The notes under the pieces were generated by a model. The model had not been told where the DNA came from and searched no databases. It saw only the letters and a list, made by a program, of their open reading frames with translations. Positions 57,201 through 64,000 of a stretch of DNA of 64,000 bases are shown in pieces (position 1 is the first letter of the stretch; each line of letters begins with the position of its first letter). Made by a program: the position numbers and the translations under genes. The DNA comes from Actinomadura sp. NBRC 104425 (GTDB lineage Bacteria; Actinomycetota; Actinomycetes; Streptosporangiales; Streptosporangiaceae), in assembly GCF_030269545.1 (NCBI RefSeq), contig NZ_BSTN01000001.1:141204-205203 (forward strand), read 5' to 3'.

Positions 57201-57830
57201 ATGGAAGACAGGTCGGACGACTTCGGCATCACCGCGCTCGCGGGGGGCTACTTTCACCAAGCGTGGTGGTCGCGCCACCCGACGTCCGACGAACTCCTCA
57301 TGTTCGTGCGAGACGAAAACCCCGTCCCAGTCATCGAGCAGTGCGTGCACGACGCGACGCTGCTGGCCGAGTCGCCGCTGACCGGCGAACAGCTCGCGGC
57401 GCTCTGGACATCCGCCACCGACGGCTACCACGCCGTCACAGCCGAAGGACGGGACGGCCGCCGGTGGTTCCAGCGGATGATCGAAATTCTCACCCCGAAG
57501 CTGGACGCGGCGGGCGTCCGCGTCTCGGCCGAAGGAGCACAGGACTTCCGCCCCGAAGTGACGGAACCGGTGGCACGGGTCGTGCGGCGTTTCTCAATCG
57601 TCACGAATTTTCTGGGCGAGCCGGCCGATGAGCAATTCCTGCGGCAGGCCCTTGAGGATCTGATACGGGCGGGCCTGCCGGAACTGTCCCTGCGCTTCTT
57701 CCTCCGCTTCGCGGTAACGCACGATGCACCGATACCGAAGGACTTCTACGCCGAGATCAAGCGGGCGTCCGTCCCGTTCGGCTACGGCGCCTTCATCGTC
57801 GAGCGCCTGGAACACCTGATCATCGACTGA
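57201..57830 (+). CDS. CdiI-type contact-dependent inhibition immunity protein
   Basis: 209 residues, 20 bases after the broken toxin tip. The N-terminus ITALAGGYFHQAWWSRHPTSDELLMFVRDE is the hallmark of the CdiI family that partners RNase A-like and other toxins. The C-terminal 90 residues (about 115-209) add a helical extension. It is intact while its toxin is dead, so it may still protect against the same toxin delivered by siblings. Ends before a hairpin shared with the convergent gene. Confidence 0.8.
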   Translation: MEDRSDDFGITALAGGYFHQAWWSRHPTSDELLMFVRDENPVPVIEQCVHDATLLAESPLTGEQLAALWTSATDGYHAVTAEGRDGRRWFQRMIEILTPKLDAAGVRVSAEGAQDFRPEVTEPVARVVRRFSIVTNFLGEPADEQFLRQALEDLIRAGLPELSLRFFLRFAVTHDAPIPKDFYAEIKRASVPFGYGAFIVERLEHLIID

Positions 57831-57854
57831 CCGGCGTCCGCGACGGTCGAGCGC

Positions 57855-57890
57855 CCGGGTGCGGCCTGACCGGCGCGAGACCGCACCCGG
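57855..57890. terminator. Stem-loop between convergent genes
   Basis: CCGGGTGCGG (57855-57864) and CCGCACCCGG (57881-57890) form a perfect 10-bp stem with a 16-base loop, between the immunity gene and the minus-strand gene at 57899. No T-run. Confidence 0.55.
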
Positions 57891-57898
57891 CGAGGCGG

Positions 57899-58516
57899 TC
57901 AGAAGAGGTCGAACCAGTTCCGCGGGTCCCAGCCCTGCTCGGCGAACCGGTTCTTCCCGCTGATCTTCACGGTGTCGAGAACGCGCGGCAGCTGCTCCTG
58001 CGTCTGCTGCTTTTCGGGGGCCTCCGCGGTGATGGCCAGCAGCACCCCGTCTTCGGAGACGGCGAACGTCTCCGAGCCCCGCATGCTGACGGAGGCGCCG
58101 GACAGGGCCTTGATCTTGCGCACCACCTCGAAGCGGTGCGCCTCGGCGGCCCCCTCTATCGTCACCGTACGGGAACCGACGATCTGGTAGTGCTGGACGG
58201 CGGCGGCCGTCTGGAACTGCGTGAGCTTGTCCTGCAGGCGATGGTTCCAGCCGTCCTGACGGATGACGCGCACCTGCCCGGAGTACGCCCCCTCGGGCGT
58301 CGCCGGGCCGTTGAACTCGACGTAGTCGTGCCCTTCCGCGTTCGTACCGGTGCGGATCTGCCAGTTCTCCGGGTAGGCGAGGCGGTAGTCGTCGCCCCGG
58401 TAGATCCGGTAGCCGTCGGCGACGCTCATGGCGTCCACGAGGCCCTGCCAGGGGGACCACCACACCAGTCCCCCGAGGACGGCGCCCAGTAGAAAAAGGC
58501 GGGGAAAGTAACGCAC
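57899..58516 (-). CDS. Membrane-anchored PsbP/DcrB-like protein
   Basis: 205 residues. One N-terminal membrane helix (about 6-24, no lipobox cysteine) and an exported domain YRIYRGDDYRLAYPENWQIRTGTNAEGHDYVEFNGP, SGQVRVIRQDGWN, AEAHRFEVVRKIKALSGASV and AVSEDGVLLAITAEAP, the same pattern as the two module lipoproteins. It ends WDPRNWFDLF. Third member of this family in the locus, next to the OmpA-domain lipoprotein. Confidence 0.8.
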   Translation of the reverse strand: MRYFPRLFLLGAVLGGLVWWSPWQGLVDAMSVADGYRIYRGDDYRLAYPENWQIRTGTNAEGHDYVEFNGPATPEGAYSGQVRVIRQDGWNHRLQDKLTQFQTAAAVQHYQIVGSRTVTIEGAAEAHRFEVVRKIKALSGASVSMRGSETFAVSEDGVLLAITAEAPEKQQTQEQLPRVLDTVKISGKNRFAEQGWDPRNWFDLF

Positions 58517-58561
58517 CCACCACGTATATATCCGGACCGTAGGTTCTGTATGGGGCCCGCA

Positions 58562-58580
58562 GACCCATTTCCGGCCCCAA
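58562..58580 (-). promoter_or_regulatory. TGGG-pair motif
   Basis: Minus strand TTGGGGCCGGAAATGGGTC, boxes 12 bp apart, 45 bases before the ATG at 58516. Nearly matches the 51744 copy in the GGAAATGGG half. Confidence 0.6.
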
Positions 58581-58597
58581 GAGCACGCGAAAAAGAT

Positions 58598-58635
58598 CCC
58601 GGGGTCGGGAGCGTATTGACGCTCCCGACCCCGGG
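58598..58635 (-). terminator. Intrinsic terminator after the OmpA-domain gene
   Basis: Perfect 16-bp stem (58598-58613 / 58620-58635, CCCGGGGTCGGGAGCG) with a six-base loop, followed on the minus strand by ATCTTTTTCGC. It ends transcription nine bases after the gene and separates it from the next unit. Confidence 0.9.
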
Positions 58636-58643
58636 CGAGCGGA

Positions 58644-60161
58644 TCAGTTGATCGTGAGGTTCTCGGCCTTCTCGTACCCGGGGATCTCCAGGGTGACCGT
58701 CGTGACGTCCGAGGGCACCTTGATCATCGTGTACAGGCGGAGCTGCTCCCCCTTGACGACCAAGGGCACATCAGGGGTCATGGTTGCGAACCGCGGACCG
58801 ATCGCGTATCCGTCACCGTCGCGCACGGCGCGGAACCGGCGATCGCCCGACACCAGCGAAACGGCACTCGTGCCCTCGAGGATGTAGCCGTCCTCAGCCG
58901 GCGCGGTGAACATGGTGCCGGCGTAGGCCGTTTGGTCGCCGTCGTTGCGCAGGGTGAAGGACACGGTGGTGAAGCCGTTGGAGTCGCGGTGCAGCTCGTC
59001 CACATGGATGGACGTGCCTTTGGGGCCGCTCTTGGGGTTCAGCGTGCTGCCGGGTGCGGGCGCGGCCGAAGCGCTGGGAGTCTGCGCCGGAGCGGGCTTG
59101 GGCCGGGCGAACGAGATGACGACCCGGCGGTTCTTTCTGCGTCCCTCCTCGGTGCTGTTGGAGGCGATGGGGCGCTTGGATCCAAAGCCCTGGGATCGGT
59201 AGGTGATGCCCTGCCTGGTCACCATCTGCTTCAGCGCGTTCTCCACGCTCTTGGCGCGGCGCTCCGACAGCGGCTGGTTGATGGCGTCGTTGCCGGTGCT
59301 GTCGGCATGCCCCTCGATCGTGACCGTGTTGCCGGGAGAGTTCTGGATCTTTTGGGAGACCTCGCGCAGCGTCGCCTGGGCCTCGGCGTTGAGGTCGGCC
59401 TTGTTCACCGCGAACAGCACGTCGGTCGAGATGTTCACGTTCAGGTTGGTGCCGTCGTCCTCCTCGAAGCCGACGTTGTTCTGGGTGATGGTCGTCACCG
59501 GCAGGATCCGCGTCGGCCCCTTCTGCGCCGTGACGGGGTCGACGCCGCGGTTGTTCTCGTCGATGTCGATCTTGACCCCGGTGCGGTTGCCGACCGGGAC
59601 GTCGGTGAAGGGCAACACCCCCGGCACGATCAGGCCCAACCGCGACACCTCGGCGGGCGGCGCGGGGAACGCCGCGTGCAACGTCAGCGTTCCATTCGCG
59701 GGAAGCGTGAGGAAGCCGCCGAACGACTTGGTGCACAGACATTTGCGGCCGGGTTGGACATAGGGATGGTAGAGGCGCATGTTCACGCCGTCCAGCAGCG
59801 CCATCCCACCGACCGAATCCGAATCGAAGTTCTCGCCGGCATCCTTGCGGGCCGTCGGGACCATGATCCGGCCGAGGGAGACAGTCGACCTGGTGGTGTT
59901 GCGCGCTCGCAACTTGGCGACCACCACCTGATCCGACACCCGGTCCAAAGCCAGCAGGTCGAACTTGACCTCGCCGGTCGGCAGGTAGGGCTGGGTCTGC
60001 AGCACCCTCTCCCCGCCGCTCTGCGAACCGGACGTCGGAGAAGCCGATGGCGACTGCTTGCCGCCCTCAGATCCGCCGGAAGAACTGCAGGCGCTGAGCA
60101 CCATGGCCGCGGCGACCACACCCGCCGCGTACCGTCCTCGCCCCGTCACGGCGCTTTTCAC
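58644..60161 (-). CDS. Lipoprotein with OmpA-like peptidoglycan-binding domain
   Basis: 505 residues from GTG, GGGAG nine bases upstream. Lipobox VLSAC (Cys25) and a Ser/Pro/Gly linker. The OmpA domain lies about residues 240-355: TDVLFAVNKADLNAEAQATLREVSQKIQNSPGNTVTIEGHADSTGNDAINQPLSERRAKSVENALKQMV, the Asp and Arg that bind diaminopimelate (SERRA, GRRKNRRV), and GFGSKRPIAS. Beta domains flank it. It probably ties the pilus base to peptidoglycan from the outer face of the membrane. Transcribed after the Flp pilin, but with terminators on both sides. Confidence 0.9.
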   Translation of the reverse strand: MKSAVTGRGRYAAGVVAAAMVLSACSSSGGSEGGKQSPSASPTSGSQSGGERVLQTQPYLPTGEVKFDLLALDRVSDQVVVAKLRARNTTRSTVSLGRIMVPTARKDAGENFDSDSVGGMALLDGVNMRLYHPYVQPGRKCLCTKSFGGFLTLPANGTLTLHAAFPAPPAEVSRLGLIVPGVLPFTDVPVGNRTGVKIDIDENNRGVDPVTAQKGPTRILPVTTITQNNVGFEEDDGTNLNVNISTDVLFAVNKADLNAEAQATLREVSQKIQNSPGNTVTIEGHADSTGNDAINQPLSERRAKSVENALKQMVTRQGITYRSQGFGSKRPIASNSTEEGRRKNRRVVISFARPKPAPAQTPSASAAPAPGSTLNPKSGPKGTSIHVDELHRDSNGFTTVSFTLRNDGDQTAYAGTMFTAPAEDGYILEGTSAVSLVSGDRRFRAVRDGDGYAIGPRFATMTPDVPLVVKGEQLRLYTMIKVPSDVTTVTLEIPGYEKAENLTIN

Positions 60162-60218
60162 TCGCCAGTCTCCCTTCGCGACCCCTGGCCGGAAGAAATC
60201 CTACTTGACATGAGAAAA

Positions 60219-60259
60219 GCCCGCACGGGGGGACGGGATTCCCGTCCCCCCGTGCGGGC
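60219..60259 (-). terminator. Strong intrinsic terminator after the Flp pilin gene
   Basis: Perfect 19-bp stem (60219-60237 / 60241-60259) with a three-base loop ATT, followed on the minus strand by TTTTCTC. It lies 28 bases after the pilin stop, so the pilin would form its own abundant short transcript. Confidence 0.93.
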
Positions 60260-60286
60260 GGTATTCGACCTTGCCCGGCAACGAGG

Positions 60287-60526
60287 TCAGCTGGATCCGC
60301 CGCCGCCGCCGAGGCCGTTGTTCCAGACGCGCCAGACCGCGTTGGAAATGCCGTTGGCGATGGTCGTGCCGACCTTGCTCTGGCTGACCGCGAGGGCGAT
60401 CGCAGCGATCAGCAAGATCACCGCGAGGTAGGAAACCGGACCTTCGCCGCGGTCCCGGTCGCCACGGGTGGTATAGGCGGTGATGAACGCAGCGACCCGA
60501 ATGCTTGCGTCCCGCAGAGGCGCCAT
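60287..60526 (-). CDS. Flp-type pilin
   Basis: 79 residues from ATG at 60526, with GGGAG six bases upstream (an in-frame ATG at 60556 lacks one). A basic leader RGDRDRG ends at Gly27; the mature N-terminus would be EGPVSYLAVILLIAAIALAVSQSKVGTTIANGISNAVWRVW, followed by a Gly-rich end. Position +6 is the conserved Flp tyrosine (Tyr33), but the usual +5 glutamate is Ser32 and a Glu stands at +1. It is the likely major pilin of the Tad system. Confidence 0.82.
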   Translation of the reverse strand: MAPLRDASIRVAAFITAYTTRGDRDRGEGPVSYLAVILLIAAIALAVSQSKVGTTIANGISNAVWRVWNNGLGGGGGSS

Positions 60527-60604
60527 GGTTTTCTCCCGCGTTTTCGATCTCCCCATCTACTAGAAAAATGTAGGCAGCCGACGCCATTCGCCCCAGGGTC
60601 CTCA

Positions 60605-60647
60605 GGCCCAATCTGGACCCATTGTCGAGGCCCATGTCCGGGCCCAA
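60605..60647 (-). promoter_or_regulatory. Double TGGG-pair motif upstream of the pilin
   Basis: Minus strand TTGGGCCCGGACATGGGCC (60647-60629) then TGGGTCCAGATTGGGCC (60621-60605): four TGGG boxes 79-121 bases before the pilin start and just after the response-regulator stop. Confidence 0.6.
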
Positions 60648-60669
60648 CCGCGCGTCCATCGCCCGCCGG

Positions 60670-61416
60670 TCAGCGTGACTCCACGGCGGTGCCCAGCCAG
60701 CGGGCGATCGCCGCCGCCCGATTGGTCACGCCGAGCTTGGCGAAGATGCGGTTGACGTGGTTCTTGACGGTCTTCTCGGTGAGGAACAGCCGTTCGGCGA
60801 TCTCCCGGTTGGTACGGCCCTGCGCGATCAGGTCCATCACCTCCGACTCGCGGGCCGACAGTCCATGCCCGGGCCGGGCGGCGGCCGTCCCCCCACCGGA
60901 GCGTTCCCGCGGCGGCGGGGCGGGACGGTCCTCCGCCCCCTTGACAGCGGCCATCAGCGCGGCCACCGCGACCGGCGACAGGGGGTTGTTGGTGCCCGCC
61001 ACGGTGTCGCGGACGGCCGCGGCCAGTTCGTCGGCGGTGAACGTCCCGTGCACCAGGTAGCCGGCGGCTCCGTTGCGGATCGCCGTGCGGATCACCTCGT
61101 CGTTGTCGGTGTAGGTGAGCATGAGGACCTTGGTCATGTCGCTCAGCGTGCGCAGCGCGGTGATGCCGTCCATCAGCGGCATGCGCACGTCCAGCAGGAC
61201 CAGGTCGGGCGCGAACCGGCGGGTCATCTCGATGGCCTCGCCGCCGTTGGACGCCTGCCCCAGCACCTGCACCTCGCCCGTCGCCTCCAGCAGGGCCACG
61301 AGCCCCGAGCGGACCACCGGGTTGTCGTCGGCGACCACCACCGTGACCTGGCGGGCCCCGCCGTCTCCGCTCTCTCCGCCGTCCCCGTCCGAGCGCCACT
61401 GCGCGCCGACCGTCAT
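60670..61416 (-). CDS. NarL/LuxR-type response regulator
   Basis: 248 residues. Receiver domain about 24-140 with [13 protein letters not shown] and phospho-Asp in [13 protein letters not shown], Thr switch in MLTYTDND and Lys replaced by His in YLVHGTF. A disordered linker precedes the LuxR HTH ([52 protein letters not shown]). ATG directly abuts the kinase stop. Candidate activator of the TGGG-motif genes. Confidence 0.93.
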   Translation of the reverse strand: MTVGAQWRSDGDGGESGDGGARQVTVVVADDNPVVRSGLVALLEATGEVQVLGQASNGGEAIEMTRRFAPDLVLLDVRMPLMDGITALRTLSDMTKVLMLTYTDNDEVIRTAIRNGAAGYLVHGTFTADELAAAVRDTVAGTNNPLSPVAVAALMAAVKGAEDRPAPPPRERSGGGTAAARPGHGLSARESEVMDLIAQGRTNREIAERLFLTEKTVKNHVNRIFAKLGVTNRAAAIARWLGTAVESR

Positions 61417-62622
61417 TCAGGCCACCTCCAGATCCACCGATCCGGTCGACTCCGCGCCCGGATCGGGCACCGCGACAGTGATCGTCGTGCCCGCGCGCGG
61501 GGCGGAGTCGACGCTCAGGGACGCGCCGACGTTGTGCGCCCGCTCACGCATCCCGACCAGTCCGTAATGGCCGCCGCTCAGCAGGCGGCCCAGGTCCTGT
61601 CCGCCGTCGAAGCCGCGGCCGTCGTCGCGCACGCGCAGGACCGTGCGGTCCGCTTCCTGGGTCAGGCAGACCTCCACCGCCGTGGCCTGCGCGTGCCGCT
61701 GCACGTTCTCCAACGCCTCCTTGAGGATGGCGATCACCTCGTACCGGGCCCGCAGCGGCAGGTCGATCCCGGTGTCGACCCGCTGGGTCACCACCGTCCC
61801 GGTCTCCTCGGCCCAGGCCGCCGCGATGTCCGCGACCGCCCGGCCCAAAGGCTGCTGGAACATCTCGTCCCGCAGGTCCTCGATAAGCTGCCGCGCCTCG
61901 CGGGAGGCGACCTCGGCAGCGGCGGCGATGCGGCGGGCCTCCTCGGCGGCGCGCACCGGGGCCCGGTCCACCCACAGCGGCAGCGCCTGCGCCGACAGGG
62001 CGATGCCGCGCAGCGTCTTGGCGAGCGAGTCGTGCATCTCGCGGGCCAGGCGGCTGCGCTCCTCGGCCGCGGCGGCCACCACCTCCGCCGTGCGCCGGGC
62101 CGCCTCCAGCTGGGACTGCCGGTCGTACAGGTGCCGCAGCCGCGCCCCGGCGAACCCCGCCACCAGGTAGAACGCGGGCATCGCCACCACCGTCTGGAAG
62201 TTGACCAGCTCGCGGGTGGCGCCGAACCCCGTCGAAGCCGCGAAGTACAGCAGCACCTGCATGCCGCAGACCGCCACCAGCCACCGGCCGGTCAGCAGCA
62301 GGCCCGCGAGCATCGAGGTCACCACGGTGAACAGGAAGAACGGCCCGGTCACCCCGCCGATCTCCAGCACCGCGTAGGCGACGAACACGTCGAAGCCGAT
62401 GAGCACCGGGTGCTTGAGCAGGGACGGCACGATCTGCTTCCAGGAAAACAGCACGATCACCGACAGCGACCCGACCCCGCTCAGCAGCAGCAGGGTCTCG
62501 AGCGTCATCCGCCCGCTCGAGACCAGCGCGAGTGTCAGCGCGGTGACCAGGATGCGCACCTGCATCAGCAGGCGGAACGTCGCCCCCAACCGCACGGCGC
62601 CGACCGGGTCGTCCCACTCCAT
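61417..62622 (-). CDS. Sensor histidine kinase (HisKA_3)
   Basis: 401 residues. Five or six N-terminal membrane helices (about 15-180) without a large extracytoplasmic domain, so it senses within or near the membrane. Coiled linker, then the phospho-acceptor His in ERSRLAREMHDSLAKTLRGIALSAQAL, ATPase N box EALENVQRHAQA and G boxes VRDDGRGFDGG and GLVGMRERAHNVGASL. TGATG overlap with tadC and coupled to the response regulator. Confidence 0.93.
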   Translation of the reverse strand: MEWDDPVGAVRLGATFRLLMQVRILVTALTLALVSSGRMTLETLLLLSGVGSLSVIVLFSWKQIVPSLLKHPVLIGFDVFVAYAVLEIGGVTGPFFLFTVVTSMLAGLLLTGRWLVAVCGMQVLLYFAASTGFGATRELVNFQTVVAMPAFYLVAGFAGARLRHLYDRQSQLEAARRTAEVVAAAAEERSRLAREMHDSLAKTLRGIALSAQALPLWVDRAPVRAAEEARRIAAAAEVASREARQLIEDLRDEMFQQPLGRAVADIAAAWAEETGTVVTQRVDTGIDLPLRARYEVIAILKEALENVQRHAQATAVEVCLTQEADRTVLRVRDDGRGFDGGQDLGRLLSGGHYGLVGMRERAHNVGASLSVDSAPRAGTTITVAVPDPGAESTGSVDLEVA

Positions 62623-63503
62623 CAGAACAGGATCCCCTCGGACATCGAGAAGTAGAGCCCACCCAGGATCAGCAGCAGCATCGCCGGGACCATGAGGAAG
62701 GTCACGATCAGCGTGATCTGCGGGTCGGCGCGCTGGGCGCGGCGCCGAGCCTGCTGGAAGGCGTCGCGGCGCATGTCGGTGCTGATCTCGGTGAGCGCGC
62801 GGGCCAGCGGGGCGCCCAGCTCCTCGGCCTGCAGGATGGCGGTGACGAAGCTGGCCAGCGCCGCGTTGTCGTTGCGCTGGCGCAGTTGCTCGAACGCATC
62901 GCGCAGCGGGGTGCCCAGCTCCATCTGGCGCAGCGCGTTGTTCAGCTCGTCCGCCAGCGCCCCCGGCATGCTCTCGGCGACCCGTGCCAGCGCGTGCCGG
63001 AAGCCCAGCCCGGCCGAGACGGTGACGGTCAGCACGTCGAGGAAGTCCGGAAGCGACCGCTGGATCTCTTCCTGGCGCTCGCGGCTGAGGTTCCACAGGA
63101 CGATGTCGGTCTGCAGCAGACCGATCAGCAGCAGGATGACGCCGATGAGCGCCTGGCCGGCGAGCATCACCACCAGGCTGGCCCCGCCGTAGAACAGCAC
63201 GCAGCCGACCTTGTTGGCGGCGTATCCCTCCACGGTCAGCCCGGCGGGGCGGCCGGCGCGGTCGATGCGACGGCGCAGCCGGGTCCGCCCGGCGCCGCTC
63301 ATGGCGTTGACGATAAGTCCGGCGAACGGGCGTCCGAGCGGGTTGATGATGGAGCCGAGCGGGCCGAACTCCTTGGTCTTGATCTTCTTGACCGGTAGTA
63401 CGTCCAGGTCGGCGGGTGCGGGCCGACCGGCGACCCTGAGGTGATAACCGTAGACGAACAGCGGCACCATCAGCCCGGCCGCCAGGGCGAGCAGCACGGG
63501 CAT
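62622..63503 (-). CDS. tadC: Tad pilus inner-membrane platform protein TadC (T2SSF)
   Basis: 293 residues. N-terminal helix (about 2-20), then two central helices (about 95-135), a GspF/T2SSF cytoplasmic domain (ERQEEIQRSLPDFLDVLTVTVSAGLGFRHALARVAESMPGALADELNNALRQMELGTPLRDAFEQLRQR) and a C-terminal helix (about 262-285). Its partner is the tadB-like gene, with which it overlaps by TGATG. Confidence 0.92.
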   Translation of the reverse strand: MPVLLALAAGLMVPLFVYGYHLRVAGRPAPADLDVLPVKKIKTKEFGPLGSIINPLGRPFAGLIVNAMSGAGRTRLRRRIDRAGRPAGLTVEGYAANKVGCVLFYGGASLVVMLAGQALIGVILLLIGLLQTDIVLWNLSRERQEEIQRSLPDFLDVLTVTVSAGLGFRHALARVAESMPGALADELNNALRQMELGTPLRDAFEQLRQRNDNAALASFVTAILQAEELGAPLARALTEISTDMRRDAFQQARRRAQRADPQITLIVTFLMVPAMLLLILGGLYFSMSEGILF

Positions 63504-64000
63504 CAGACGTCGATCCTTGTCATCCGGCGGATCAGCAGCAGCGCGACGGTGAACAGGACCAGCACCACCAGCAGGATCGCCTGCCCGATCAGCGAGGAGG
63601 TCATCTTGTCGACGGTCTCCGGCTGCAGCACGCCCATCCCGATGAACAGCGCCGCCCCCATTCCACTGATGGCCCATCCCGCGACCACCGACTGCCCGAG
63701 GATCGTCTTCACCTCCCGGCGGGTCTCCTTGCGCTCCTCCAGGGCGGTGGAGATCTTGCGCAGCGCGGTGATCAGGGAGCCGCCCGACTTGTCCGCCACC
63801 ACCAGCGTGCTGATCAGCACCGCCAGCTCCCGGGACGGCAGGCGCTCTCGCAGGTCGTTCATGGCATCGTCGAAGGACTGGCCCAGCCGCAGCGCCTCGG
63901 CGGTCCGGCTCAGCTCGGTGCGGGCCGGGTCGTCCAGCTCCTCGGCCGCCATCCCGATGGCGGTGCGGATCGACAAGCCCGCCGACGCCGCATTGCCCAG
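63503..64000 (-). CDS. tadB: Tad pilus platform protein TadB (T2SSF), 5' part outside window
   Basis: The last 166 residues are visible, ending LLIRRMTRIDV. The T2SSF domain reads LGNAASAGLSIRTAIGMAAEELDDPARTELSRTAEALRLGQSFDDAMNDLRERLPSRELAVLISTLVVADKSGGSLITALRKISTALEERKETRREVKTIL, followed by two membrane helices. The start lies beyond 64000, with TadA/TadZ-type genes expected further on. Confidence 0.9.
   Translation of the reverse strand: MGNAASAGLSIRTAIGMAAEELDDPARTELSRTAEALRLGQSFDDAMNDLRERLPSRELAVLISTLVVADKSGGSLITALRKISTALEERKETRREVKTILGQSVVAGWAISGMGAALFIGMGVLQPETVDKMTSSLIGQAILLVVLVLFTVALLLIRRMTRIDV

Overview
The window is about 64 kb of very GC-rich DNA with strongly GC-biased third codon positions and many GTG starts. 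It carries a mycothiol biosynthesis gene (mshB), an F420-type luciferase-like oxidoreductase, two separate succinate dehydrogenase operons, a rare TTA codon and a Tad/Flp pilus locus. This points to an actinomycete chromosome, probably a filamentous member such as Streptosporangiales/Thermomonosporaceae; the family-level guess is inference. I see no tRNA or rRNA genes, insertion sequences, CRISPR arrays or origins.

Region by region. 1-2033: the edge-truncated front part of a large modular protein that looks polymorphic-toxin related, ending in perfect 34-codon tandem repeats and divergent from a NADAR-family gene. 2.7-13.9 kb: mixed housekeeping genes (alpha/beta hydrolase, F420-like oxidoreductase plus quinone reductase pair, ABC-2 exporter, three exported proteins, HD protein, M6 metalloprotease, RraA). 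13.9-18.8 kb: an AsnC regulator divergent from ornithine aminotransferase, each side of a neat operator-like inverted repeat; a PadR-MFS efflux operon whose ribosome-binding site lies in a perfect 16-bp-arm palindrome; a flavin reductase. 18.8-29.6 kb: mshB and its small membrane partner, a Ser/Thr kinase, an S9 peptidase, a strongly asymmetric heterodimeric ABC exporter, and a response-regulator/PP2C phosphatase. 29.6-39.7 kb: two succinate dehydrogenase operons flanking a LysR gene and a Crp/Fnr gene, each operon preceded by TGTGA-type boxes. 39.7-48 kb: cell-envelope genes (LCP ligase with an internally repeated cytoplasmic tail, prepilin peptidase, three or four GT-C/PAP2 membrane proteins).

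48.2-64 kb is the most unusual part: a Tad/Flp pilus locus (tadB and tadC at the right edge, a two-component pair, a small Flp pilin, an OmpA-domain lipoprotein) followed on the same strand by two copies of a four-gene module. Each module has a 530-580 residue protein whose first ~60 residues match the local Flp pilin, a small four-helix membrane protein, a DUF3592 protein and a PsbP/DcrB-like lipoprotein. Between the modules sits an opposite-strand gene fusing a TadE/TadG-like N-terminal helix to an NlpC/P60 wall hydrolase. Beside the second module lie a wrecked RNase A-like CDI toxin tip and an intact CdiI-type immunity gene. Almost every minus-strand transcription unit in this region is preceded by a 17-19 bp motif made of two TGGG boxes 11-12 bp apart, which suggests a shared regulon. 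The ATPase (TadA), TadZ and the rest of tadB are expected just beyond position 64000.
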